From Oryzomonas japonica (GTDB lineage Bacteria > Desulfobacterota > Desulfuromonadia > Geobacterales > Pseudopelobacteraceae), in contig NZ_VZQZ01000004.1 in the NCBI RefSeq assembly GCF_008802365.1, positions 124,001 through 188,000 on the forward strand: a stretch of DNA of 64,000 nt, read 5' to 3'. Below the pieces are notes generated by a model, which did not search any database, was not told where the DNA came from, and saw only the letters and a list, made by a program, of their open reading frames with translations. This document shows positions 1 to 9,528 of this stretch, piece by piece. The number at the start of each line of letters is the position of its first letter. Positions within the stretch are counted from its first letter, which is position 1. The translations under genes were made by a program, and so were the position numbers.

Positions 1-68
1 ACCGCCCGGTAGGTCATGTCCTCCAGGTTGCCGATGGGCGTGGCCATGATGTAGAGGGTGCCGGCCAT
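1..68 (-). CDS. rsmI: 16S rRNA (cytidine-2'-O)-methyltransferase RsmI, N-terminal fragment
   Basis: Only the first 22 codons lie in the window; the rest runs off the left edge. The translated start (MAGTLYIMATPIGNLEDMTY) is the hallmark N-terminus of RsmI, which 2'-O-methylates C1402 of 16S rRNA using S-adenosylmethionine. The ATG at 68-66 begins directly after the stop codon of the upstream amidase gene (69-71), so the two genes are probably co-transcribed and translationally coupled. Confidence 0.85.
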   Translation of the reverse strand, partial: MAGTLYIMATPIGNLEDMTYRA

Positions 69-1340
69 CTATTTGAGGCTGGTGATATAGGCGCGGATGC
101 CTTCCATGATACCTTCCGCGGTCTGTTCCTGGTAGGCGGGGTCCGTGAGGCGGGACTCTTCCTGCACGTTGCTGACAAAGGCGGTCTCCACCAGGATGCT
201 CGGCATGGTGGCGCCGACCAGGACGTAGAAGGGGCCCTGCTTGACCCCCAGGTTTCTCACGTCGGCGTGACGGCTTTTGATCTTGCCGTGCAGGGACCGC
301 TGCACTTCGTCCGCCAGATGGGCCGAGTCGTTGAGCTTGTAATTGGCCATGAGGTCGAAGAGGATCGCCTGCAGGACGCTGACCTTCTCCAGGGTGGTGC
401 CGTTCTCCTTGGCGGCCAGCTGGGCGGCCTTCTCGGTCTTGGCCAGGTTGAGGTAGTAGGTCTCGATGCCCGAGGCCCCGCGGTTCAAGGCGGCATTGGC
501 GTGCACCGACACGAACAGGTCGGCGTTCACCTTGTTGGCGATGGCGGTGCGCTCCTCCAGGGGGATGAAGACGTCGGTGGCGCGGGTCATGACCACGTCC
601 AGCCCCAGTTCATCCTTCAGCAGGTCCCGCAGCTTCAGGCCGATGGCCAGGACCACGTCCTTTTCCTTGACCCCGTTGGGACCGAGGGCCCCGGAATCAT
701 GCCCGCCGTGCCCCGGATCGACGACAATCCGGCGGATCTTGGCGATGAGCGGCTTTTTATGGGGCTTGACCTTCTTTTCCACAACCGGCGGGGTCGCGTG
801 TTTCGGCTCCGGGGCCGGCGGGGCAACCGCAGATTGAGTCGGGGCCGGTTTGGCGGCGATGGTGTTCTCCAGGCGGGAGATCTCGGCGCGCCGCTCCCCG
901 CGAACGTCGATGACCAGCCGTGCAGGCTCGGAGAGCGGGAAGATCTTGTAGTCCTTGATATTCTCCGTATCCAGCACCACCCGCACCACGTCCAGCTTGT
1001 GCTGGCCCAACCGGACCCCCTTCAGGAGGCCGTCGCCGATGGTGATGTCCTTCGCCCCCGACCCCAGCTTGGCCCGGTTGATGTCGATGTAGACCCGGCC
1101 CGGCTTACCGCGGCTCCCCTTGCCCAGTTCATGGGCCTCCCAGGTGACGTCCCGGTCGAACTCCAGGGAGATGCGGGTGTAGTCCGGGTTCGACCAGTGC
1201 TTCATCTCGCTCAGCAAGGCCAAGGGGCGGCTGTCGGCCGTCTGGTCGCCGTTGGTCTTTTTCTTGGCCGCCAGGGCGGGGTAGGGGAGGAGGAGCGTGA
1301 GGATGAGAAGGTTTGCAACTATGTGAAGAAATCGGGTCAT
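69..1340 (-). CDS. N-acetylmuramoyl-L-alanine amidase (AmiC type, AMIN + Amidase_3)
   Basis: Periplasmic zinc amidase that cleaves the stem peptide from N-acetylmuramic acid during septum splitting and wall turnover. A signal peptide covers about residues 1-24. An AMIN domain for septal and peptidoglycan targeting follows at about 45-150, then a Pro/Ala/Lys-rich linker to about 200, then an Amidase_3 catalytic domain. Catalytic motifs seen are VVDPGHGGHDSG (zinc His), GVKEKDVV (zinc Glu), FVSVHANAA (zinc His) and ILVETAFVSN (catalytic Glu). The 423-residue length fits the family. The stop is immediately followed by rsmI. The exact paralogue (AmiA/B/C) cannot be told. Confidence 0.93.
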   Translation of the reverse strand: MTRFLHIVANLLILTLLLPYPALAAKKKTNGDQTADSRPLALLSEMKHWSNPDYTRISLEFDRDVTWEAHELGKGSRGKPGRVYIDINRAKLGSGAKDITIGDGLLKGVRLGQHKLDVVRVVLDTENIKDYKIFPLSEPARLVIDVRGERRAEISRLENTIAAKPAPTQSAVAPPAPEPKHATPPVVEKKVKPHKKPLIAKIRRIVVDPGHGGHDSGALGPNGVKEKDVVLAIGLKLRDLLKDELGLDVVMTRATDVFIPLEERTAIANKVNADLFVSVHANAALNRGASGIETYYLNLAKTEKAAQLAAKENGTTLEKVSVLQAILFDLMANYKLNDSAHLADEVQRSLHGKIKSRHADVRNLGVKQGPFYVLVGATMPSILVETAFVSNVQEESRLTDPAYQEQTAEGIMEGIRAYITSLK

Positions 1341-1510
1341 TGGGTCGCTTTGTGCCGCAACGGAATCGGATTGAAAAAGTAACGTATTCTTTTAACAGAA
1401 ATAATTGAATGTTTCAACCTTCAGGGGGCGGTGGTTCGGTAATCTCACTATTATTATCGCTCAGGCGGTCGAATGGGCTGATCGCAGGGTCGCGCTGCTG
1501 TTCGCCCAAT

Positions 1511-1533
1511 CGGGGCGCATGCAATGCGCCCCG
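1511..1533 (-). terminator. GC-rich hairpin downstream of the LOG-family gene
   Basis: A perfect 10-bp inverted repeat (CGGGGCGCAT, 3-nt loop, ATGCGCCCCG) lies 11 bases beyond the stop of the gene ending at 1544. There is no T-run on the minus strand, so it may be a weak terminator or an mRNA-stabilising hairpin. Confidence 0.45.
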
Positions 1534-1543
1534 ACAGCCGGTT

Positions 1544-2125
1544 TCATGTATCCGCTTTCTCCACCCACTTTTGAATAGTCGGCGGTTTGTAACCGGCGAA
1601 CCGGTCCAGCAGCGCCTCGGGGGCCTGCTCCACGAGCAGCATGGAACGGTGCGGCTCCCTGACGAACTGTTCCGCCACGGTGTGATCCAGAAACGCAATC
1701 AGCGCGTCGTAGTACCCCGCGATGTTGAGCAGGCCGCACGGTTTGGCGTGAAAGCCCAGTTGGGCCCAGGTCCAGATCTCGAAGATCTCCTCCAGCGTGC
1801 CGATCCCTCCCGGCAGGGCGATGAAGCCGTCGGAAAGCTCGGCCATCATGGTTTTGCGCTCGTGCATGGAGCGGGTGACGTGGAGTTCGGTCAGGTTCGG
1901 GTGGGCGATCTCCTTGCGCATGAGCGCATCGGGGATGACCCCCACCGCCTCGCCGCCCAATTGCAGCACCGTATCCGCCACTATCCCCATGATGCCGACA
2001 CTGGCACCGCCGTAGACGAGTCGCAGGTTTCGCTCCACCAGGGATTTTGCCAGGTCGCGGGCGGCGTTGGCATAGGCCTCCCGGCGACCGGGGTTGGAAC
2101 CGCAATAGACACAGATGCTTTTCAT
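1544..2125 (-). CDS. LOG-family protein (cytokinin riboside 5'-monophosphate phosphoribohydrolase-like)
   Basis: A 193-residue Rossmann-like protein of the LOG/TIGR00730 family. Characterised members hydrolyse nucleoside 5'-monophosphates to free base and ribose 5-phosphate. The family signature PGGIGTLEEIFEIWTW is intact near residue 100, and the N-terminus (MKSICVYCGSN) is typical. The ATG at 2125 has a good AAAGGA ribosome site 8-9 bases upstream. It stands alone between a hairpin and an intergenic gap. The physiological substrate in bacteria is unsettled. Confidence 0.88.
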   Translation of the reverse strand: MKSICVYCGSNPGRREAYANAARDLAKSLVERNLRLVYGGASVGIMGIVADTVLQLGGEAVGVIPDALMRKEIAHPNLTELHVTRSMHERKTMMAELSDGFIALPGGIGTLEEIFEIWTWAQLGFHAKPCGLLNIAGYYDALIAFLDHTVAEQFVREPHRSMLLVEQAPEALLDRFAGYKPPTIQKWVEKADT

Positions 2126-2204
2126 GACGACTAATCCTTTATTAAAACGGTTCTCGCATGCGTGGACAGATATTCTTAACGCCCGGTTGCGCCCCGAGTC
2201 CTGG

Positions 2205-2927
2205 TTAGCGCTGATCCAGATACAGTTTTAGCCCCTCAAAGTTGCTCATGCTTTTGGGATATGGCTCACGACACTTCGCGCACACGGAGCGATATGTCGG
2301 CCCTCTTCGGTAGAAAAAACGATAGAGTTTTTCCGGCAGCCATGGTTTGTCGATTTGTTCCAATGCATGTTCCCCCAAATATCCGCATTTTTGGCAAAGA
2401 TACATGCTGAAAAGATTTTTGGGCAATTCAACCTTGGTAAGTCTCAGAAACAGTCCTGCAACATCCCTTATGTATGATCCCAAGTTTTCTCTAGTGAGGT
2501 CGGAATTAAATGTGCAGTCGAACCTGTTGTTAACCGACCACACATCTTCGCCCAGCGTATCCCAGATGCTGTATATTGGTTCATCATAGTTGCTACAGGA
2601 ATAGAAAGCTTCCAAGATGCTGAGGCCCTTCTCCGGCTCAAGCTCTCCGGCAACAATTTGCTTACAGAGGTACTCGGCATAGATTCTCAAGCTCTCTTCG
2701 TGAGGAGGCAGACTTAAAGCCAACTCTTTCAGGCTTTTTTGGAAGTACTTTTCAATCTCCTCTGAGCCCGTTTCTTTATCCAAACCAATACCTGCAAGAA
2801 TCGCGACGCTTTCTGAATCGCATCCTTCACAGAGTAATGACACAGCCCAATCTGTGTAGTCCTTCGCTTGGGCGCTACCGAGCGCACGTTTTCCCGCGAG
2901 ATGTTCGAATTTCATAGGCCTGTCCAT
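2205..2927 (-). CDS. Hypothetical protein with two C-terminal CxxC motifs
   Basis: I do not recognise a family. The protein is about 240 residues, largely helical by eye, with no signal peptide or membrane segment. Two cysteine pairs near the C-terminus (LCQKCGY and VCAKCREPYP) look like a split zinc ribbon. An in-frame TTG at 2960 would add 11 residues; I prefer the ATG at 2927. Base composition is clearly more AT-rich than the neighbouring LOG and mutS genes, suggesting later acquisition. A complex palindromic repeat lies just upstream. Confidence 0.6.
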   Translation of the reverse strand: MDRPMKFEHLAGKRALGSAQAKDYTDWAVSLLCEGCDSESVAILAGIGLDKETGSEEIEKYFQKSLKELALSLPPHEESLRIYAEYLCKQIVAGELEPEKGLSILEAFYSCSNYDEPIYSIWDTLGEDVWSVNNRFDCTFNSDLTRENLGSYIRDVAGLFLRLTKVELPKNLFSMYLCQKCGYLGEHALEQIDKPWLPEKLYRFFYRRGPTYRSVCAKCREPYPKSMSNFEGLKLYLDQR

Positions 2928-2980
2928 GTTGTCCGGTTTAGTCTGGAGAGAGGGTGGCAATAGTAGTGACCAGCCTGTTT

Positions 2981-3087
2981 TATCCCCTCACCCGGCCTTC
3001 GGCCACCCTCTCCCCCTGGGAGAGGGGAAGATGAGCATCCCTTCTCCCTAAGGGAGAAGGTGCCCCGAAGGGGTGGATGAGGGGTAT
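2981..3087. repeat. Compound palindromic intergenic repeat (four nested hairpins)
   Basis: The segment from CCCCTCACCC to GGATGAGGGG is one long imperfect palindrome. It is made of smaller ones: GGCCTTCGGCC, CCCTCTCCCCCTGGGAGAGGG-type, CCTTCTCCC/GGGAGAAGG and CCCCGAAGGGG. It has no coding potential. The architecture is REP/BIME-like. Only one copy is in this window. Confidence 0.7.
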
Positions 3088-3135
3088 TTTGACTTGCCGC
3101 AAAAACCTAACGGGACATTGCTGTCATTTAATACA

Positions 3136-3158
3136 ATTGTATTGTTGTGCAATACAAT
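3136..3158. other. AT-rich hairpin after mutS
   Basis: Two 9-base arms (ATTGTATTG and CAATACAAT) around a 5-base loop lie about 22 bases past the mutS stop. A third related arm overlaps it (AATACAATTGTATT at 3130-3143). It may act as a weak transcript end, but it is AT-rich and lacks a clear T-run. Confidence 0.35.
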
Positions 3159-3180
3159 TTCGAGAGCAACCTCGACCTTC

Positions 3181-5793
3181 TTACACCATCCGCTTCAACT
3201 CATCCAATAAATTGAGCGCTTCCAAAGGGGTGAGGGTGGCTATGTTGAGCTTCTTCAGGCGCAGGCGCAACTGGTCTTCCGTACTCTCAAACAGGGAAAA
3301 CTGGGGCGAAGGTTCCTTGGGTGGGGCTTTTTTGCTCTTGGCCAGGCGCGGGGCACCCTCCTCGAACTCGCCGTGCTCCAGGTTGCGCAGGATCTCCTTG
3401 GCCCGCTCGATCACGTCCGCCGGCATGCCGGCCAGCCGAGCCACCTGGATGCCGTAGGAGTGGGAAGCGCCGCCGGGGATGATGGTGCGCAGGAAGATGA
3501 CCTGATCGTTCCACTCCCGCACCGCCACGGTAAAGTTTTTGATCCGCTCCCTGGTTGAGGCCAGTTCGGTCAGTTCGTGGTAATGGGTGGCGAACAGGGT
3601 GCGAGCCCGGCAGCCGGGGGTGTCGTGGATGTACTCGGCCACGGCCCAGGCGATAGAAACGCCGTCGAAGGTGGAGGTGCCCCGGCCGATTTCGTCCATG
3701 ACGATCAGGCTCTTGGGACCGGCGTTACGCAGGATGTTGGCCGCCTCCATCATCTCCAGCATGAAGGTGGACTGGCCCCGGGCCAGGTTGTCCCCCGCGC
3801 CGACGCGGGTAAAGATCCGGTCGGCGATGCCGATGCGGGCCTCGGTCGCCGGGACGAAGCTGCCGGCCTGGGCCATGAGGCAGATCAGGGCCACCTGGCG
3901 CATGTAGGTGGATTTACCGGCCATGTTGGGGCCGGTGATCATGAGGATCTGGCTCTCGTCGGCGTCCAGGCGGGTGTCGTTGGGGACGAAGCGTTCGCCC
4001 AGCTTCATGGCCTCGATGACCGGATGGCGGCCATCCTTGATGTCGATGACGTCCGTATCGTCCATCTGGGGCTTGCAGTAGTTCCGTTCCCCCGCCACGA
4101 TGGCCAGGGAGATGAGCACGTCCAGCACCGCCAGGCCGTCTGCGGTGCGGCAGATGCGTTCGGCCTGGGCCGCCACCTGCTCGCGGATCTCCTGGAACAG
4201 GGTGTATTCCAGGTCGCAGATGCGCTCTTCGGCCCCCAGCACCTTTTCCTCGTAGTTCTTCAACTCCTCAGTGATAAAGCGCTCGGCGTTGGCCAGGGTC
4301 TGGCGGCGGATGTAGTCGGCCGGCACGGAGCCCAGGTTGCTCTTGGTCACCTCGATGGAATAGCCGAAGACCCGGTTGTAGCGGATCTTGAGGGTGGAGA
4401 TGCCGGTGCGCGCCTTCTCCTGGGCCTCCAGGCGGGCGATGAACCCCTTCCCCTCGCTGCTGATGGCCCGCAGTTCGTCCAGTTCGGCATTATGCCCGTG
4501 AGCGATGATGCCACCCTCCCGCAGGGAGAAGGGCGGGTTCTCCACGATGCCCCGTTCCACCAGGCTGCGGATGTCGTCCAGGGGGTCGATGGTGCCGGAC
4601 AGGGAGTGGAGGAGCCCGGACTGCATCGGGGCGAGGCGTTCCAGGAGCTGCGGGAGGCGGCGCAGGGAATCGTGCAGGGCCCGCAGGTCGCGGCCCGAGG
4701 CCGAGGCCATACCGATGCGACCGTTCAACCGTTCCAGGTCGGCGATCTCCCGCAGTTGGGCCGTCAACTCCTCCCGTACCTCCGCAGCCTCCAGCAATTC
4801 CTCCACCGCGGCCAGGCGTTGGCGGATCGGCTCCAGTCCCACCAGGGGGTAGCTGAGCCACTGTTTGAGCCTGCGCGCCCCCATGGCGGTGGCGGTCCGG
4901 TCCAGGCACCCCAGGAGCGATCCGGCTTTCTTCCCCTCGGCCATGGTGGCGGTGATCTCCAGATTGCGGCGGGTGGCCGGGTCCAGGGCCAAGTGCTCGG
5001 TCCGCTCGTACACTTGAATATCCCGGATATGGGGGATGGCGGACTTGCGGTTCTCCCGCAGGTAGTACAGGGCCGCCCCGGCCGCCGTGAGGCCCGCCGG
5101 CATGGCGCCAAGGCCCAGGGCCTCCGCCGAGGCGGCGCCGAACTGGCCGCAGAGAAGCGACGTGGCATAGTCCCGCTCAAAGACCCAGCCGGGCGCGCGG
5201 GAGACGATCCGCTCTCCCAGAAAGGCCCGCAGGTCGGCGGGCAGGTCGTCCAGTTCCAGATTGTCGGCCAGCAGCACCTCGCGGGGGCTGATGCAGGCCG
5301 CCTCGCCGGCCGCCGCCGTGGCGCCCGCCAGCTCCGTTACCCGGAATTCGCCCGTGGACAGGTCCAGCCAGGCGCAGCCCCAGGTGTTATTGGCACCCAT
5401 GGAGAGGGTGAGCAGGTAGTTGTTCTCGTCCGGCGACAGGCTTTCGGTTTCGATGAGGAGCCCCGGCGTGACCACCTTGACCACCTCGCGCCGCACGATC
5501 CCCTTGGCCTGCTTGGGGTCTTCCACCTGCTCGCAGATGGCCACCTTGCGGCCCGATTCGATCAGCTTGGCGATGTAGGGGGAGGCGGAGTGGAAGGGGA
5601 CGCCGCAGAAGGGGATTTCGTCCCCGCTCCCCTTGTTGCGCGAGGTGAGGGCGATGTCCAGGATGCGGGAGGCGGTCAGGGCGTCGTCCAGGAACATCTC
5701 GTAAAAGTCCCCCATGCGGAAGAAGAGGATCGCGTCCGGGTATCCCGACTTGATCTCCAGGTATTGCCGCATCATGGGGGTCTGGTCTGCCAT
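3181..5793 (-). CDS. mutS: DNA mismatch repair ATPase MutS
   Basis: Recognises base mismatches and small loops and recruits MutL. The N-terminal mismatch-reading motif ([11 protein letters not shown], Phe-x-Glu) lies near residue 25, and connector, lever and clamp regions follow. The C-terminal ABC-type ATPase has Walker [10 protein letters not shown] (about residue 620) and Walker B/D-loop [12 protein letters not shown]. At 870 residues it has normal full length. I chose the ATG at 5793, which has GGAAGG upstream, over an in-frame ATG 17 codons earlier whose extension is not family-like. It appears to be a single-gene unit. Confidence 0.97.
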   Translation of the reverse strand: MADQTPMMRQYLEIKSGYPDAILFFRMGDFYEMFLDDALTASRILDIALTSRNKGSGDEIPFCGVPFHSASPYIAKLIESGRKVAICEQVEDPKQAKGIVRREVVKVVTPGLLIETESLSPDENNYLLTLSMGANNTWGCAWLDLSTGEFRVTELAGATAAAGEAACISPREVLLADNLELDDLPADLRAFLGERIVSRAPGWVFERDYATSLLCGQFGAASAEALGLGAMPAGLTAAGAALYYLRENRKSAIPHIRDIQVYERTEHLALDPATRRNLEITATMAEGKKAGSLLGCLDRTATAMGARRLKQWLSYPLVGLEPIRQRLAAVEELLEAAEVREELTAQLREIADLERLNGRIGMASASGRDLRALHDSLRRLPQLLERLAPMQSGLLHSLSGTIDPLDDIRSLVERGIVENPPFSLREGGIIAHGHNAELDELRAISSEGKGFIARLEAQEKARTGISTLKIRYNRVFGYSIEVTKSNLGSVPADYIRRQTLANAERFITEELKNYEEKVLGAEERICDLEYTLFQEIREQVAAQAERICRTADGLAVLDVLISLAIVAGERNYCKPQMDDTDVIDIKDGRHPVIEAMKLGERFVPNDTRLDADESQILMITGPNMAGKSTYMRQVALICLMAQAGSFVPATEARIGIADRIFTRVGAGDNLARGQSTFMLEMMEAANILRNAGPKSLIVMDEIGRGTSTFDGVSIAWAVAEYIHDTPGCRARTLFATHYHELTELASTRERIKNFTVAVREWNDQVIFLRTIIPGGASHSYGIQVARLAGMPADVIERAKEILRNLEHGEFEEGAPRLAKSKKAPPKEPSPQFSLFESTEDQLRLRLKKLNIATLTPLEALNLLDELKRMV

Positions 5794-5943
5794 GCGTTGT
5801 GAACCTTCCGTTTCGTAAAATGGGTGTTGGTGGTTGTAGCACACGGCCTGCGGCTTTTCAAGGCCAAGGGGGGAGGCGGGCGCTGCTGCTGAACTGCGGC
5901 CGGTTTCGTGTGCGGTAGAACGTGGGTGGCGAATTGTACCGAC

Positions 5944-5977
5944 AAAAAAGCCCCGGATTGAGGTCCGGGGCTTTTTT
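5944..5977. terminator. Bidirectional rho-independent terminator
   Basis: An A-run, then GCCCCGGA, a 6-base loop, TCCGGGGC and a T-run of seven form a symmetrical intrinsic terminator. It sits 39 bases past the stop of the outer-membrane protein gene (minus strand) and upstream of mutS, so it separates the two units. Confidence 0.9.
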
Positions 5978-6015
5978 TGCGTTTGGCTGGCGTCGTTACC
6001 GAGGAACGGCCGGGG

Positions 6016-6693
6016 TTAAAACTTTGCCCTGAAGCCGACCATGGCATTGTGGCTTTCAAAGCGGATGCCGCTGGTTGTCAGCAGGTCCCCGTTGAAGCTG
6101 GCCCGGTCGGTGTTGAAGTAGCGGTAGCCCAGATCCAGGGAGTATCTGCGGTTGAGAGCGATGTCCAGACCGGCGCCCACCTGATAGGCAAAGACGGTGT
6201 CGTTATCTTGGGGGTACATGTGAAGCCGGCTCGTGCCGCTGGTGGCAAAGGTGTCGGTCATATACAGCGACGCAAAGCCGATGCCGCCACCCAGGTACGG
6301 GGTGACGGGGGTGTCGTTGTGGATGTCGAAAAATGCGTTGGCCATGAAAGCGAGCGCCCCCAGGCTGCCGTCGATATTACGAAACTGACCGCCGCCGGCA
6401 TTGTCCGTAATCGACTTGATATCGGCCTGTTTGTACGAAAGTTCGCCTTCCAGGCGCATGAAGCCGAAATCGTATCCGCCCGCACCGCCGACGTAAATGC
6501 CCGGGTCGAATTCTATCCGTTCGTCGGAGGTTGTGTTGTTGAAGAAGTCAGTCGTTGACGAGTCCGTACTCCGGGGCACGGTTATGCCGAGGAAGCCGGT
6601 GACATAGGGACCCGGCCGCATGGGTGCCGCCTGGCTTGCGGCTGGGATGGCAACGGTTATGAGGAGTGCAAGGGTGGTCAATGTCTTTTTCAT
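6016..6693 (-). CDS. Outer-membrane beta-barrel protein (OmpW/opacity-like)
   Basis: A 225-residue secreted protein. It has a Sec signal peptide (MKKTLTTLALLITVAIPAAS, cleaved near QAA), then alternating hydrophobic and polar strands and a C-terminal aromatic residue (GFRAKF), as expected of an 8-stranded barrel inserted by BAM. Gly-rich turns such as PYLGGGIGFASLYM and a DLGYRYF strand resemble OmpW/OprF-type small barrels. The start at 6693 has an AAGGAGAG ribosome site; the longer in-frame ORF to 6771 is not supported. Ligand or function is unknown. Confidence 0.8.
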   Translation of the reverse strand: MKKTLTTLALLITVAIPAASQAAPMRPGPYVTGFLGITVPRSTDSSTTDFFNNTTSDERIEFDPGIYVGGAGGYDFGFMRLEGELSYKQADIKSITDNAGGGQFRNIDGSLGALAFMANAFFDIHNDTPVTPYLGGGIGFASLYMTDTFATSGTSRLHMYPQDNDTVFAYQVGAGLDIALNRRYSLDLGYRYFNTDRASFNGDLLTTSGIRFESHNAMVGFRAKF

Positions 6694-6960
6694 GGTTTGT
6701 CTCTCCTTTGTGCATTCTGGATTCGACAGGCATCGATCTCGACAGCCTGCCTGGCCGATGTGGCGGTGCAAGGCTAACCAATAGTTTGATACATCACTAT
6801 ACTACACATGCGCCGCGTTGTCATGGGTTGAGAGACAATCCTTGAGGTTGATCTTCCGGCCTGACAATTTTATTTAATGATTGCGGAGTGTTGCGAAGCT
6901 GGCAGCGGGAGGGGGATGATTGGGAAAAAGGTGGCTGGCCGGGGGGGACAGGGGGGCGTG

Positions 6961-7200
6961 TTACAGCGTGTCACATGCGAGACCCATGAAATCGAAGATA
7001 TTGTTTTCCGGGGCCACGCCCTGCTCGCGCTTGAACATGCAATTCGGCGAGCAGTAGTGAAGGGCGCCGGGGATGATCACTCCATCCATGACCTCCAACA
7101 GGTAACCGTTGCGGTCCACGCGGACGGAATAAATACCAGCGGTGCTGCCGGCATCGAAGGCTGCTCCGCAATGGCTGCAATGTGTCCGTATCGTCGGCAT
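6961..7200 (-). CDS. Small hypothetical protein with two cysteine pairs
   Basis: A 79-residue protein. An N-terminal HCSHCG and a central YCSPNC suggest one small zinc-binding module, similar in outline to proteins of the MYM/FCS or C4 ribbon type. There is no signal peptide. It lies alone between the beta-barrel gene and a triheme cytochrome. I cannot name a family, and the gene call rests on length, codon use and the paired cysteines. Confidence 0.55.
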   Translation of the reverse strand: MPTIRTHCSHCGAAFDAGSTAGIYSVRVDRNGYLLEVMDGVIIPGALHYCSPNCMFKREQGVAPENNIFDFMGLACDTL

Positions 7201-7278
7201 GTGCTGAATTTTGCCACTAATTAAATTGCAGCGTCAAGCGGTTAGAGATTATAATAATATAATTTTAAAAAAAGAACG

Positions 7279-7551
7279 CTAATCCTTCCATTTATGGCAA
7301 CCCGAACATCTGACGGGGCCTTTTGCCATCTCCACGTGGCACCCTTTGCAGTTCTTGTGCGCCCATTCCTTGCCGAACCCTTTGATCTTGCCGACACCCT
7401 CCACGTGGCATGTGATGCACGTGCCGGTAATGGCCATGTGGTCTTTGTGGGGAAAGGTCACCTTGTTTTTGAAATTGATCACCTCGGGCGCGGCAAAGGC
7501 CGATCCCGAGAAGGCAAGCAGGGCAAGCAGGATAGCAGCGGTCTGTTTCAT
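7279..7551 (-). CDS. Periplasmic triheme cytochrome c7 (PpcA type)
   Basis: A 90-residue precursor with a signal peptide (MKQTAAILLALLAFSGSAFA) and exactly three heme motifs (CITCH, CKGCH, CSGCH). Extra histidines (FPHKDHMAI, EWAHKN) can serve as distal ligands. Size, heme number and Lys-rich surface match the class III c7 cytochromes of Geobacter, such as PpcA, which carry electrons across the periplasm to outer-membrane conduits. It is monocistronic by spacing. Which Ppc paralogue it is cannot be decided by eye. Confidence 0.92.
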   Translation of the reverse strand: MKQTAAILLALLAFSGSAFAAPEVINFKNKVTFPHKDHMAITGTCITCHVEGVGKIKGFGKEWAHKNCKGCHVEMAKGPVRCSGCHKWKD

Positions 7552-7776
7552 GGGCCAATCTCCTCCTGGCTGTGTTTGGGGTGCTCTGCGGACACGGCTG
7601 CCGACGTCCGCGGGAAGCGGTGCGCTCCCCTGCCTTTTCCAAATATACTATTTTTTATCCGTCTGCAAGGGTATATCCCTGTTAGTGCGGTATTTTTGCT
7701 GCCCGGAGCGGGCGGGGCTCCTCCTTGTCCCGCCCGCGCAAAAGGGGGTATACTGAAATAAAGGAGGCGAATACCC

Positions 7777-8331
7777 ATGAAAGCATTACTGTTATCGGTG
7801 TGTTCCCTGGTGCTCCTGAGCGGATGCGTCCATGTCTTCAGCGAACGGGCAGACCTGATGGTGGACCGCACCATCGACTACGAACAGTTCAAGCTGAATC
7901 CCAAGGCCTATGTGGGCAAGTTTGTGAAGTTCGGCGGAATCATCGCGTCCACCAAGAATACCAAGGAAGGGTCCCGGATCGAGGTGGTGCAATTTGACCT
8001 GGGAAACGACGACATGCCCTATGAGGAACATGCCTCGGGCGGGCGTTTCCTGGCCACCAGCCCCGGCTATCTGGATGCCCTGGTCTTCAAGGCGGGGCGG
8101 CCGGTTGCAGTCATCGGAGAGGTGAAGGGGGAAAAGGTCCTGCCCTTGGGCGAGATCAGTTATACCTACCCGGTAGTCTCGATTGTGGAGATTCATGTCT
8201 GGAAACGGTCCGACCTGTATCCGTACCCGCCGGGGTACTACGATCCCCCGTACTATTATTACGGTTACGGCCCCGCCTATCCCTACGGGTGGGGCGGCCC
8301 CTACTGGTACGGGCCGCGTCACTGGAGATAG
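7777..8331 (+). CDS. Slp-family outer-membrane lipoprotein
   Basis: A 184-residue lipoprotein. A signal peptide ends in the lipobox LLSGC (Cys about residue 17). The body matches the Slp (starvation/stationary-phase lipoprotein) family, with the conserved block YVGKFVKFGGIIASTKN and a later VAVIGEVKGEK strand. The last 35 residues form an unusual Tyr/Pro/Gly-rich tail. It is preceded by AAGGAGGCG. Slp proteins are induced in stationary phase and on carbon starvation; the molecular role is unknown. Confidence 0.88.
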   Translation: MKALLLSVCSLVLLSGCVHVFSERADLMVDRTIDYEQFKLNPKAYVGKFVKFGGIIASTKNTKEGSRIEVVQFDLGNDDMPYEEHASGGRFLATSPGYLDALVFKAGRPVAVIGEVKGEKVLPLGEISYTYPVVSIVEIHVWKRSDLYPYPPGYYDPPYYYYGYGPAYPYGWGGPYWYGPRHWR

Positions 8332-8364
8332 CTTTTTCCGGGAATGAAACAGGTAGAAACACGC

Positions 8365-8397
8365 GCCGGAGGCGCACCATGGGGTGACGCCTCCGGC
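8365..8397. terminator. Hairpin between convergent slp-like and wrbA genes
   Basis: A 10-bp perfect stem (GCCGGAGGCG / CGCCTCCGGC) flanks a 13-base loop that can itself pair (CACC/GGTG). It sits between two genes ending toward each other and probably terminates both, although the T-run is poor. Confidence 0.6.
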
Positions 8398-8418
8398 TGT
8401 TGCGTGCGCGGGGCGGTC

Positions 8419-9030
8419 CTACTTCAGTTTGAGGGCGATGCGCGCCACGTGGGCGCCCTGGTAGCGGGCGCCGGCCAGTTCATTGCCGCTGGGCAGGCGC
8501 TCGCCCTTGCCCCCCGCGATGGTTGACGCGCCGTAGGGGCTCCCCCCGGTGATCTCGGAGATGCCCATCTGACCGGCAAAGGCGTAGGGGAGGCCGACCA
8601 CCACCATCCCCTGGTGGAGCAGGGTCGTGTGGAAGCTCAAGATGGTGGATTCCTGTCCGCCGTGCTGGGTGGCGGAGCTGGCGAAGACGCTGCCCGGCTT
8701 GCCTACCAGCGCTCCGCTCATCCAGAGCTGGCCGGTGGCATCCAAAAACTGGCGCATCTGGCCGCACATGTTGCCGAAACGGGTCGGGGTGCCGAAAATG
8801 ATGGCATCGGCCCCAGCCAGATCGTCCACCGTAGCCACCGGAATATGGGCCATGCCTTTCTGGGCTTCCAACGCCCCCATCATCCCCAATACCTCATCGG
8901 ACAGGGTCTCCGGCACGCGCTTGATGACCGCCTCGCAGCCCGCCACCTCGCGAACCCCCTCGGCTACCGCTTCGGCCATCTTGTAGATATGCCCATACAT
9001 GCTGTAATAGACGATGAGTACCTTGCACAT
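8419..9030 (-). CDS. wrbA: NAD(P)H:quinone oxidoreductase, WrbA type
   Basis: A flavodoxin-like FMN enzyme that reduces quinones by two electrons, limiting semiquinone stress. The FMN phosphate loop is [18 protein letters not shown] near the N-terminus, and the flavin-binding [14 protein letters not shown] and GGSPYGAST segments are typical of WrbA. The 203-residue length is normal. The start at 9030 is chosen because GGAAAGGAG precedes it; an in-frame ATG 13 codons earlier gives a non-homologous extension. Confidence 0.93.
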   Translation of the reverse strand: MCKVLIVYYSMYGHIYKMAEAVAEGVREVAGCEAVIKRVPETLSDEVLGMMGALEAQKGMAHIPVATVDDLAGADAIIFGTPTRFGNMCGQMRQFLDATGQLWMSGALVGKPGSVFASSATQHGGQESTILSFHTTLLHQGMVVVGLPYAFAGQMGISEITGGSPYGASTIAGGKGERLPSGNELAGARYQGAHVARIALKLK

Positions 9031-9061
9031 CTGTTTAATCTCCTTTCCAAGTAGAAAGATA

Positions 9062-9168
9062 TTTGCCACAGAGCCACCGAGGCCGCAAATGTCGTCTCAT
9101 GTCGTGGTGGGGTGCCCCCGCCCCGGCGATGTTCCCTGCGCCTTCGTGGCTCTGGGCCTGGCTGCCAT
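9062..9168. repeat. Degenerate copy of the GCCACAGAG inverted-repeat family; rest of the gap to 9528 is empty
   Basis: Arms GCCACAGAGCCACCGAGG and CCTTCGTGGCTCTGGGC face each other about 100 bases apart, a decayed version of the family seen intact at 32.3, 60.0 and 63.1 kb. The remainder of the 500-base gap (9169-9528) is AT-rich, shows no ORF or clear structure, and must hold the promoter of the PEP-CTERM gene. Confidence 0.5.
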
Positions 9169-9528
9169 TGTATGATTAAAGGATAGCAGACAATCGTGGC
9201 TGCGCAACCGCCCGAACGGGCCGATCCACGCGAAGGCGGGTGAGCCTGATATGCTCTTATCTGGAATCCCCGGGGCAATAACACGCGACAAATATTCAGA
9301 ACTTTACACGTGTTGTGCAGTTCATGTCTTGGTATGATTTAAGTAATTGATAGTATTGAAATAGCCGGTCAGATGTTAAAAAAATGTTTGTCGAAATATT
9401 TTACATGCTCTGGGCCATTCTTGTAAGATGCTTGTTATTGTTTGATTTTTTGCATTGGTACAATATCTGCATTTAAAAATTACCAGTAAGAATATATTGG
9501 TAGACTCGTTTAAAAGAGGATGAATATA

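Noticed and set aside
3577-5802. Very long plus-strand ORF opposite mutS
   Set aside because: Antisense shadow of a GC-rich gene; the translation is Gly/Arg/Gln-rich without any family motif.
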